NCBI RefSeq assembly: GCF_032854445.1
Contig: NC_088301.1
Coordinates: 15,188,281 to 15,252,280 of the forward strand
Length of the DNA: 64,000 bases
Reading direction: 5' to 3'
Source: Liolophura sinensis
Taxonomy: Eukaryota; Mollusca; Polyplacophora; Chitonida; Chitonidae
Numbering within the stretch: position 1 is the stretch's first letter; every line of letters begins with the position of its first letter. The notes under the pieces were generated by a model. The model searched no databases. It saw only the letters and a program-made list of their open reading frames with translations, and had not been told where the DNA came from. This document shows, in pieces, positions 37,916 to 48,206 of this stretch. A program made the position numbers and the translations under genes.

Positions 37916-38024
37916 CGCTCTGAAGTCCTCGTCTGGCTCCTTAGCTAGTCTAACATGAAGTTAGTGGCGGGTCAGTTTCCTTAAATCAATACTGATTACA
38001 CGTTGAAATTGTTCTTCTCGATAG

Positions 38025-38178
38025 ACCTTGGACCAGTTGTTCAAGAGTGTATTAATTCTAATCCAAACTTAAATATTAATACCAGTCCAATCCAGATACA
38101 AGTTTAATGACACTTTAGTCTGGACTAATGTGAATACCGGGGTTACGTTCTAATACACGGTGGAACAACTGAAGCCGG
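38025..38178. repeat. Fold-back (MITE-like) element
   Basis: Left arm GACCAGTTGTTCAAGAGTGT then ATTAATTCTAATCC; right arm GTTCTAATACAC then GGTGGAACAACTG, an imperfect complement. Inner ATCCAGAT/AGTCTGGACT also pair. A further copy of the left arm lies at 38278-38308. Confidence 0.55.
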
Positions 38179-39630
38179 TTGCCTGCTAGTATACTTTTGA
38201 CCAAATGGGCCCAGTGCCCTGTGTGTGGAAGTCACTTTCCTTTTACTGACACTGATTACACTGTTATTTACAAGAGACCTGGCACCACTTGTTCAAAAGT
38301 GTATTCAAGTTAAACAAGGCTACGTGTAGAAGTCAAGCTGTGCAGCTCAGGGTACAAATAGGTTTCCACAAAACGAACCGCTTTTGAATGAGTGACAACT
38401 GCACATAATATTGTGTATGGAACGAATGCTTACTGTGGGCATATGGTGTGCATATCTATAAACCACATGTGGGAAAGTTCGTCAGTAACTTGCCGAAGAT
38501 CGGTGGCTTTACCGTGCAAACTGTTTTCTTACATTCAGAATCCTGAAAAATTTGCTAAGTACGACGAAAACCCTAATAATACATACAAACCGGTTAGAAT
38601 ATGTTGGCGTTCCATTATTCAGTAACAACCCCTTAGCACATATATGTAGGGTATTATGGGTGAATACTTATCAACTGTGGGGGTAATAATAGGATATAAC
38701 GCTCAAAACTATTTTGTAACATTGACGAGACAGAAACAAAATCCACAAAAATATTCACGTTTAAATGCAAAGGAAACATTAACGTGAAGTATATGTCAGA
38801 TGAAAGATAATTACACATTGTCCGTAAAAATAGATCCATCTATTTTTTTCTACAAAGTAACTCATACCATCTGTTTCACTGATGTTTTAAAACCATTTTA
38901 CTCGGTTGGAAACATTGAAAAAAATAAATCGAGTTATTATTTCAGAGAATGTTTAATGCTTTTTCGTCTGATATGTATGTCAATTTAGTGTTTTATTTAT
39001 CTTTAAGTCATTATCTATACCCACATGTAAACACGGGTTAAGTAAAATTATTTTCTTCTTGTCCGCTCCTATTTCCCTCACTGTATCAAACCATATCCCC
39101 ATCATTTGTTTTGTATTTTATATTAATTCTTTCAGACAGGTTGACAGGATGAAACCATGATTTTACAACATAAAATATCATTCATAGCTCGTCAAAAGTG
39201 TCTTGGTATAAGCTCATTGCCTGTTGAAAGCATTGAAGCATGGGGATTTGTCATCTCCAGATAGTTGATGTACCAAGCGACACACTTTGATCTGAAATGA
39301 GACAGTGTGTCAAGATCTGTTTTACTTTAACAGCCAGATAGAATGCATACGAAAAACTGACTGTGAAGACTCGTCACGCATTATAAGGGGGACAACTCAT
39401 GTCCCGACCAAAATCAACTGGCTGCAACATCCCAAGTGGTTTTATCTAATAAACAGAAAAGAAACCTTTCGAGGTAAAATAATCACATGTCTAATATTTT
39501 TAATCTTTTTTCTTACATGACGTTGTCTGGGATAAAGTGCCCTAAAGCGACGTGATTTAAGAGCAAAGTTAGCTAAAACTGATTTACATGTACGACTGGC
39601 TGTAAAAGTTGACACTGAATTGCATGTTAC

Positions 39631-39986
39631 ATGGATGGCCGCTATGTTGGTGTAGCGCTTAGAGCGCCCACCTCGAAGACGAGAGGTCTTGGATTAAACC
39701 CGGGTCGAGTCATACCAATGACTTTAAAATGGTCTTTGTGGCTGTCTGGCTTGGCGCTCAGCACGAAGAGACTAGTGCAAAGAACAGGACTGGTTGGCCC
39801 AGTGTAAGTATACTGTGACTGCGTGGGGTGTCATGTCTGATGTTGTCGGCATGATATCTCAGTGAAAGCAGCCCTTTGATGACATGGACGCGTCCTGTCA
39901 CAAGGTGCAACAGCACATGTACACACACCTAATGACGTCTTATGACTAAAAAGTCGTCATGTACGCTGTAAAATCCCAAGCATAAA
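39631..39986 (+). mobile_element. SINE-B, full length
   Basis: tRNA-like head (TAGCGCTTAGAGCGCCCACC, then GATTAAACCCGGGTCG) leading into GGACTGGTTGGCCCAGTGTA and the GTCATGTACGCTGTAAAATC tail. Confidence 0.85.
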
Positions 39987-41549
39987 CACATAGCATATTT
40001 ACATATAGTCGGCATATTGTCCTTATGTATACCTTTTGGATAACAATTACAATACAGTACCTGAGTATAAATTAAGGAAAAACATTTAACACAGTGTATG
40101 CATTAATGTTTGGCACATGTATTCCTGTATTTATGTCAATAGACGGCGTAAAACAGCCGTTATCACAAACAATTCTCATATGCAGGAAGCGAGCATGGCT
40201 CGAATATGCAGTGAACTTTTGCATCCAAGCATGTACAGCTTCGCTGTTATCGTTGTTTGCGTTGGTAGTGCAGTATATGTTTGTCTACGCCTGTGGAAAT
40301 AGTATATATTCTTTGAGCCAAACGTCGCCAAACGTCGCACATCTTTGTTTGAGGCATTAATTATTATCAAAGTAAATACGGTACTAAATGCAACCACTGC
40401 AGACTTTCTTAGAGACAAACCTCACCAAGGAAATTGTTCCCAGAAACGTGTCGCTTATTCCTGAACGTCAACCCTGATGGGTCAGGTAGCTGCCATTTCT
40501 AGGCGTGTCATACAAGGAAAGGTATTCAAATTGCACTCGCCATTATAATACTAACATATACTCTGCGCCCATTCATGTCATGTACAAACATTAAGAATAA
40601 ACTCTTTCATTTTGGCAAACAAAGGACTAAAAAAAACATGCCCCTGCATACTTTAGAATGATCAAATTGTGGTCAAAGGGAATATATTAGTACTACGACT
40701 TTAAGGTCAACACCAACCAATTTTGCCTAGGTCTCAGTTGTTTCTAGGACCTTTTTGATAAATATACAAAGACCAGCAGCCATTAGAATCAGTTTTAAAT
40801 AGGCGATCATTTAACTAATTTCCAAAACGTGAGCCAGTTCAGCAAAGCTGTTCTTTGTCTGTACTATACTTACAAGGGGTGATAAACTTCACCATGGTAA
40901 CTCCTCTTGGCTCTTTTTAGCAAACTTGTAGTACATAGGCAATTAGACATAGAATACAAAAATCAATACTCGTTATAGGAATATAAGTACTGTTGCTGGT
41001 ATACCAAAGGTAAACTCTTCAACCCTCTGGTATATGAGATACTGAACGATTTTGCATTTTCTTGGGTGACCATTAATGTTTAAGAATAGATAATAATATA
41101 GTTACTAAATTATACATAAAGAAAACGTAAGTTTCTTTGAGCCATGCTTATAGTAAGAACCGTGGAAATCGATAAGATTATCGATTATCCCAGATTTCTA
41201 CTACATCAAATCGAGCTTCAACGACCATATGGATTAGTAAGCCCTTTACCTTTTGTCGCCTGACAGTGTGAAAATTGTGGTACTTCTACATACTATGTCC
41301 TGCAGACAAGAAAGTCATTGAAGACAAAACATCTTTCAAACAGTCATATTTTTCTTACAAAGCAAATTTTATCCCGGATCCCGGAATCGATGCCCCAATT
41401 AGCTTTGTCACTGATCAACTAACCAAACATCTCAGTGAACAAGATTTTTTTCTCTCGTGTCGGCCATAATCTGACATGGTTACAAGATCTCGTGCTTTTC
41501 CAGGTCTGAGAAGTTTAGCCGTTTTAAGTCGCACGACCACCGCGCAAAT

Positions 41550-41610
41550 ATGTTTGCACAAATTTTGGTCATATGCTGCTTACAGATTTATGTCTTGGGC
41601 GATAAATGTG
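41550..41610 (+). CDS. Lectin exon 1: signal peptide
   Basis: ATG with A at -3, followed by MFAQILVICCLQIYVLGDKC, a typical short secretory leader. Donor G/gtaagt; ends in phase 1. A possible acceptor (cttttccag) at about 41505 suggests an untranslated upstream exon. Confidence 0.8.
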
Positions 41611-44600
41611 GTAAGTAATTTATTACTGAGTATTACAGTACATATATAGGAAAATGTAAAGCGAATAATAAAAGTGCGTTCACCTGCATGTTGATATTGT
41701 TAAACCATATGCTTGCTATTAATTACACTATGGTATGTTTTGGGGGGGTTTTTTTGAAGAAAAACTGAGAAGATAAATCTTCTTCAGATTTTCGAGGGTT
41801 TTATATTTTTTCTTTGACACACTTTACAGTTACAATTAAACAGTTTTACCACTTCGTGTATTTATGCGTCGACCGTCATACATGTGTACCTATTACAGCC
41901 AAAAAGCGTATCAACTGATCTTATGACAATATTGTGGAAGGGGCCATATTTCAGATACTTACAACCTATTTTCAGCTCTGTGCAGACTGTGACTACGTAT
42001 TCTATCATAGCCCTGTCTTGTTCCAAATTCTGACATTGAATACCTCCGTATTTCTTGTGCTGGCATCAATACACTGCTGGTTTCAGCTAAATAAAATGTA
42101 TATCTGTTTTTATACTCGTATCAGTAATCAATTTCAGGTAGGTGTCTCCATGTGTCATTTATCAGTAAATCCACACAAGGATAAACTGGGGGAAAGTAGA
42201 TTATTTGCAACTCCAACCGCCATGTTTGAATACATTCTCCTCCCAGAGCATACAAGGGAGATAACCAAGTTTCTGGTCTAGCTGTACAATGTACAAGACT
42301 GACACCATTACCAATAAGAATACTTTATGGAGAAATCGTCTCAGTGACAGATTGTGATCATTGATCGCACGAGTTCATCACTGATCATAAAAAAATAGCC
42401 AATTTGTGTGAAAAGATCAATTTTGTCTAGCAATGACAATGATACATTCGTATAGGCCTACATGATTACCCTCACTATGGGCAGTATGCATTCAGACATG
42501 GCGGTTGGTGTTGGAATTTATCCAGTTTCTACAAGTACTATGCATGTATGGATTTACTACTCGTTGTATATTGGGACACTTACATGTACTTGGAATTGCC
42601 AGTTGAGACGACTTATGAGTAAGAACAGACACATTATTAGTATTAGACGAAATGCATTAGTGTATTGAGAACAGCACGTGAAGTACAGAGTGTTCACACG
42701 TAAGTTCATGGAACAAGACAGGGCTGTGATAGTATACGTACCGGGTATTAATAAACTCTATTTACCCTGGGTGTTGGCAATTACGTACATCCAGGGTCAA
42801 TCCTGGGTAGAGTCACCCCTAAGACCTTAAAAGAGGATGCTATAACTTCCTCGCTTGGCGTTCAGCATGAAGGGGATAGTGCAACGACTGGTTGACCCGT
42901 ATCAGTATAATGGCTCGGGCGGGACAGCTTACTTGCCTTCAGTAAGGCGTCTCAGTGAAGCAGCACTAGATAAAAGAGCGGTGGAAATCCGTCTTGCAAC
43001 AAGGGGGCACATTACATGCAATCTAAGCATTCCTTCGTGGTCACATGACTGAAAAATTGTTAAGTACAGTGTTAAACCCCAAGCACTCACTCACTCTCTC
43101 GCAACTACGCGTTAACATATAAAACATAGTATTTCCTAACATATAGGCTGGTTGATGTTGGAGATGGACTCCTGCATTCGAAATAAATACTTATTTCAGG
43201 GGTGTTATTTCGTTATTTCTTGCCTGCATCAGTCTGTCAAGCAATTTGCCTGTGAAAATATAAACGCTAATGCCACGAACCCCTGATAAAAGATTCCTAA
43301 GTGACATCCGGGTGATCTCATTGGAGTCATGCCTGACGTGTGGGGATAGCCCACGGACGTCTTTCCTCAATTCTAAAACACAATCCGTGTAATACTAACC
43401 CTAACCCCTGCCACTATACATCATCGTTACCAAGTTTTTCTGTGATAATGAAAAAAGCGCAAGACAACTTCGTGACTGCGATGTCCAAGTATCCCTATGT
43501 ATAATTGATCAAAGCTGTAGTCTGTGCGGTCATCCAGAAGCTATTAGCTCGACTGCTGTTTGAAGTTATCATTGTTTCAATTATTATTTGGCAAAGGGCG
43601 GTTTATTTCACCAATAAATGTGCCCATCATGATGTAGAAGTAATTTTTAATAAAACTTTATTGATAATAAATAAATAAATGCACATATTTTGTTATTTCC
43701 CACAGCCTTATGGACATGTAGTGATTCGAACTCAGTGCTTGATGTAAAACCTTTCGTGTTGCAGTGGAGTTCTTACAACCGGCGAATCTCGAATATTACG
43801 TTACAAATGGTCTATCGACTCAACATCGTCGCTATTCTTTTCCACAGCTGTTTAAGCCGTCTCATTGTATACGCATAACTGGTGATTACAACTCTACAGA
43901 CATTTCAGTTCAAACGCACAGATTTGTTCATATTACATTTCAAATTCGGTTGAACTTATCCTCCAAAGTTTATAACTCTGCAACAAGTAGTCGAGTCAGA
44001 AGAAAACGAAGCAGCACAATTGTTCATAAAATCATACAATGTGTTTATACAGCGGGGCGACCAAATCTTGCGCTCCACAAACCCACAAACCAGAGCAGTA
44101 CCCATGCATCATCTTTCGTCGCGTACTCAAGCAGGGCAGTGGACGGTATACTGGACGTACGGTATTATGGCTGCCTTTCTTGTGCTCATACGAAGGTGGA
44201 GACTGTACCTTGGTGGATGGTTGACCTTGAACAGGAGTTTCAGATACACGAGGTTGTGATTGTAAGCAGGGACAAATGTACGTGCGTAGCAATTGTCTTT
44301 CCCTCTTTTATTTATTGATTTATTGGTATTGTACGCCGTGCCCGAGAATATTTCACGAACACGAAAGCCTCCAGTGTTATGGTGTGAGGAGAACCCACGA
44401 CTATCTTAAGACAGGTCATGGATGGTCGTGTGCTTCCCTCGGGCTCTGTCCGGTTTCCTCCCACCTTAATACTGACCGCACGTGCGTAAGTGAAAAGTTC
44501 TTGAGTGTGGCCTGGAATCCAATCGGCTATTAAAGAATTAAGTAGTATCCCCCTAAAGGCCCCTTGCATTATGGTGTAAACAGAATTGTAATGCAGTGAT

Positions 44601-46511
44601 GTTAATTGCAATGTTTAGACGGCATACACTGTACTGTTGTAATTTAAAATGCTCTGCTGATTATCACATTTAATAAATAACAACATAAAACAATGGGATA
44701 CAATCACATCCGGGTCTTATTAAAGCAGTCTGCGTTTTGCATTCACATTATTTCGTGGCTTTTGCCCAGGACACGTTCAGTGTTCACGGTGTTTTGGATT
44801 CACACCCACAAGATTCCCACCACTTGACAGATTTTACCATCGAGGTGTCCACATTTCTGTTGACGGATGGCTCCTTAAAAGATCCAGTTCTGTGCGCACA
44901 AAATACTGGGCCTCAGGAGCTGGGTGTGTCAGTATCATACGCATGTTACGGTGGAGAGATCCCGGGTAGATATGTCAGGATCTCCCAGCACATGGCAGAC
45001 GCTTTGACGTTATGTGAAGTACAAGTCTACGGCAGCGATCAAGGTGAGCCTCAGTAGTAATTGAGGAGGGAAGTCACATTAACAGTTAGCCTTCAATATG
45101 GACAAACTTGTGACATTATGTTAAAAATTTTCTACAGACAAACAAAATTGGCTGTAAAATAGGTCAATAATCAGAGTATACAGATATATAGTCAATGTAT
45201 ATTTACGTGATTGGTCTTAAACGCCATGCGATCTAGTTAACTAGTTAGCTTTAGTACAGTAAGAGGGTTTGCAGATGGTGATGTCGGAACTGTTGTTTTT
45301 GCAGCACCAGCGGATTCCTGCTCGGTAAGTTAGTATGTACTTTGAATTCCTTGGGTATATATGTTAGAAATATGTAAGATACGGACCTGTGTCATTCCAT
45401 CTTAACTTTCTGGCCAAAGGGACAAGGAAATGACCAATGCAGAGCGAGCTATTAACTCCGGGGTCCTCCCGGAATTTTTAATTTAAATCTGTTAAAGAAT
45501 TTATCTTTTACATACCTTGGTACAGATAAAACGATTTTTCTTTATTCCACAACTGCGCGATGTTGTTTTTCACCCAGTCGTGGATGTATTCTTTTTGGGG
45601 TTTTGGGAATGAAACAATTGATCCCAAAAGTGCCTAAATATCGATGTTATAGGTTTTCCAAGCAGCTTTGCTTCGCCATCATTATATTCTTCCTAAAAGC
45701 TGTGTTAGTACATGTTTGTCTTGATGTTATGTTGTACTAGTACGTGGCATTTTTGTACCTGAGACATCCATGCATTGACAATAGTCTAACAGTCACTTTT
45801 TTTTCTCATTTAATGCACAAGCATTTTATATCAAATCATGACTTACAAAATATACCTGTATATATAGCAGGAAGATTTCTTAGTAAAGTTGGCTTAGTAA
45901 TGTTTTTATCGGAGCAGTAGTTCTTCAAATAATTCTTGGAAAGTGTAATCATCGGACGAACTCACAACGACATCATTTGTAAAAGACTCTGCGCTATCAC
46001 GCTAACTGATCGACAATGGAGGACCCCAGGGCGTGTTCAAAATAGATGTGTTGTTGATGCCGCTGAACAGCAGGACTTAAGCGGATGTGGCTAAAATGTA
46101 ATACGTCAAATGTTTGAATGAAATACACATGTAATAGTAAACCAGCCCGTTTTATGGTCAAAACGGAAGGAAGTACTCTATATAATGATGCAAGAGAGAA
46201 ATCGTTGATGAAGTGCCGTGTTAAAAACACATTTAAAATACTTCGATGATCTTCTTGTTTTTCAGGATACGTTCTCCTTGTATAAGACGGACTTGTCTCC
46301 AAACGATGTGCCATTACATTCAACAACAACACGGAATAAGATACTATGCGGTGCTCTTTGTCTCAGAACTGAATTATGTACGTCGTACACGGTCAGACGC
46401 ATGGATGCAAATAACTGGGAATGCCGGCTTTACGAGTGCAAGTCACGGAGTTTGCAAGCCGTTCCTGGTAGTTTGTACTATGTACAAACATTTCTGAACA
46501 ATATCGTGTAG
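41550..46511 (+). CDS. Secreted F-type lectin (fucolectin-like) with C-terminal PAN/apple-like domain
   Basis: Predicted secreted sugar-binding protein. Exons 41550-41610, 44053-44277, 44813-45043, 45305-45324 and 46266-46511 join in frame to 260 residues. Order: signal peptide (1-17, hydrophobic, ending VLG); F-type lectin/FTP domain from about residue 24 (NLALHKPTNQSS, AVDG, CxxCAHT, PWWMVDL, VVIVSRDK, DFTIEV, GRYVRI, LTLCEVQVYG); short Cys linker from the micro-exon; PAN/apple-like domain with CGALCLRTELCTSY and NNWECRLYEC. F-type lectins of this layout bind fucose and act in innate recognition or fertilisation; the ligand here is inferred only. The exon 2/3 junction has a second frame-consistent option (donor after 44261, acceptor before 44770; 269 residues), which drops SRDK and inserts DTFSVHG. 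I prefer the version that keeps the conserved Arg-Asp. Confidence 0.85.
41611..44052 (+). other. Lectin intron 1
   Basis: GT-AG intron containing one SINE-C copy (42787). An open frame at 43764-44052 runs into exon 2 from upstream but has no recognisable domain. The phase-1 donor of exon 1 fits the acceptor before 44053 directly, so the extension is not used here. Confidence 0.7.
42787..43102 (+). mobile_element. SINE-C copy
   Basis: CCAGGGTCAATCCTGGGTAG, GACCCGTATCAGTATAATGG, GGCACATTACATGCA, then AAATTGTTAAGTACAGTGTT and a CACTCACTCACTC tail. Confidence 0.88.
44053..44277 (+). CDS. Lectin exon 2: first half of F-type lectin domain
   Basis: Acceptor gtttatacag. Encodes the lectin N-terminal half through PWWMVDL and VVIVSRDK. 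Donor gtacgt after 44277 (phase 1). An alternative donor gtaagc after 44261 (phase 0) is closer to consensus but removes the conserved Arg-Asp. Confidence 0.75.
44309..44530. mobile_element. Two SINE-A fragments in inverted orientation
   Basis: 44309-44405 reads as the tail half of SINE-A on the minus strand; 44408-44525 reads as the same half on the plus strand. The two lie almost back to back in lectin intron 2 and could pair as a hairpin of roughly 100 bp arms, with mismatches. Confidence 0.75.
44813..45043 (+). CDS. Lectin exon 3: second half of F-type lectin domain
   Basis: Acceptor cacccacaag, or 44770 after tttgcccag in the alternative model. Encodes DFTIEV, Cys132, Cys149, GRYVRI and LTLCEVQVYG (numbered on the longer model), the C-terminal beta strands of the domain. 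Donor gtgagc; phase 1 out. Confidence 0.78.
45305..45324 (+). CDS. Lectin exon 4: 20-nt micro-exon
   Basis: Flanked by gttgtttttgcag and gtaagt. Its 20 nt complete the split codon and add PADSCS, converting phase 1 to phase 0, exactly what the next exon needs. It links the lectin and PAN-like domains. Phase fit and strong sites support it despite its length. Confidence 0.68.
46266..46511 (+). CDS. Lectin exon 5: PAN/apple-like domain and stop
   Basis: Acceptor tttttcag. 81 residues plus TAG. Cysteine spacing CGALC...C...WEC...EC with Tyr after the third Cys resembles PAN/apple domains. The final residues (YYVQTFLNNIV) are hydrophobic. AATAAA lies about 320 bp downstream (46834). Confidence 0.78.
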   Translation, partial: DTFSLYKTDLSPNDVPLHSTTTRNKILCGALCLRTELCTSYTVRRMDANNWECRLYECKSRSLQAVPGSLYYVQTFLNNIV

Positions 46512-48000
46512 CTGTATTGCTCACCAGGTTCGAGAGGCTTCTAGATCATGCTAAACGCTAATGGTGCATTAGTCCTATAAGTTTAGGTTTACGTCTTTCT
46601 AATAGGGATGGTTTCCGGATTACTGGTTTCAAATGGAGTACTTATAACAGTAGCCTTCATCACGAATTTATACATATACTGACTGAGTAAGAATACCTGT
46701 GAAAAACGCATTCATATTTGTAAAAAAAAATACAGATGCGGTCGTCATGTTCACATTTAATTCGTTCGAAATATGAAATGTCTGAAACAATAAGACTGAA
46801 AACAAAAAACAACGGTATACGTTATAGAAAAAAAATAAAACTACCATTAGAAAGTTGGAGCTGAAATCTATTTTCATTTTTAGCATATTTAGCGTATTTT
46901 TCGGGGTCTTAATGGTTAGAGCGCCAGTCTGAAATCCGGTGACCCCGGGATTAAAACCCGGGTCTTATTATACCAAAGAATAAAAATTACAAATTGTACT
47001 TGCTACTGGTCTGAGACGTTAGAGCAAGGAAAGAGGACTGGTTGGCCCAGAGTCAGTAAAATGTGACTGGTCGGAGTGTCATGTGTGGTGACATCGACTT
47101 GATACTTCAGTGGTTGCAGTCCTTCGGCGGCATAGACTCGCCCTCCTATAAGAAGACACAGTATATGTACACATACCTAATGACTCGTCATATGATGGGA
47201 AAATTGGTAAGTACAACGTTAAACATTAAGCACACATACATACATATTTTATTTTATATTTCCCGTGTCCAAGGTCAAGTAAAATTTGCACCAGAATGCG
47301 ACCTGCATTATGGTGCAAATTGCACTGTATACTTATTGTTTCAGGTAAGTATCCCGTGTCCAGTAAATTGATTTTATCCCGCTGCCAACTTGAAACAAAC
47401 TTAGCTTTATGGTTTTTGTTCTCCCGTCGTAAATCACAATGGTACGATGTCACCAAAGTATTGGAGCTATGTCCACGCATTAGACGAACACTTTTACAAT
47501 TGTGAGAGAATATCAGAAAATTAGACAAACACTTGTACAATCGTGAGAGAATATCAGAAACTCTAGCTTGGTTTCGGTACACTCATGCCATAGTTCTCCT
47601 ACCGGCAAGGCAATTGATGGAGAGTAACATGGCGGATTTGGGTTGGAAAGGCGAGCACTTCACGTCGACTACACATGTAGTAATGTAAGCATCACATATA
47701 AACAATGATGGGTTGATATAGCTTGAATGGCAAGTTAAGATGATGGGAGCAGGCAGAAGTTGTTGTTGAACAGTACCCTTCTGTGACTTTCAACCAATGG
47801 GACGTGTTACCAGCCTATTTCCGCTAGCTTTCATTCTGTAGCTCGCTTATCAGTATACCATCAATGGGATAACTACAATACTATATCCAAATGTTCGGTA
47901 ACGTCCCAGGAATTCACTTTGACATTTAATACCAGTGACGACGCATGTTCAAGGATTGTTTGCGAACGTCAGTAATCCAGTAGCACTAAGCGACCTACCA
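46512..48000. other. Spacer between convergent lectin and MATE genes
   Basis: Holds a SINE-B copy (46903-47247), a possible lectin AATAAA (46834) and, for the minus-strand gene, ATTAAA (complement of 47925-47930) about 70 bp past its stop. No gene is seen. Confidence 0.7.
46903..47247 (+). mobile_element. SINE-B, full length
   Basis: Head TAATGGTTAGAGCGCCAGTC and ATTAAAACCCGG, core CTGGTTGGCCCAGAGTCAGT, tail TTGGTAAGTACAACGTTAAA. Confidence 0.85.
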
Positions 48001-48206
48001 TTACTGAGGGGGTGGCAGAAAGACTCGGGCGCATATGCTACAGACGAAAAGCAGACATAGTATGGTACATGCAGCTGCACGTTTGATAATGAGGCGCCAT
48101 GTGCCTTGTTGGTACGATTGTGTTTTCCTTTCCAGTAAGCTCAAGTTTTCGGTCTGTGGCGTCGAAGTGAGGTTGGAATGAAGTTCCACGGCATTATTAA
48201 CGTCAT
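48001..48206 (-). CDS. MATE visible exon 15: C-terminal helix and stop
   Basis: 206 nt. Polar linker, then a terminal hydrophobic helix (AAACTILCLLFVCSICARVF) and TAA. The extra C-terminal helix is known from vertebrate MATEs. Acceptor ctctttcag. Confidence 0.85.

Larger units (their letters stand above)
36001..41549. other. Intergenic DNA before the lectin gene
   Basis: Holds SINE-A (36873), SINE-B (39631), a dispersed repeat D copy (37496) and a fold-back element (38025). No coding exon is recognised. Confidence 0.65.

Noticed and set aside
43764-44052. Upstream extension of lectin exon 2
   Set aside because: No domain seen, and the signal-peptide exon splices in correct phase to the acceptor just before 44053.
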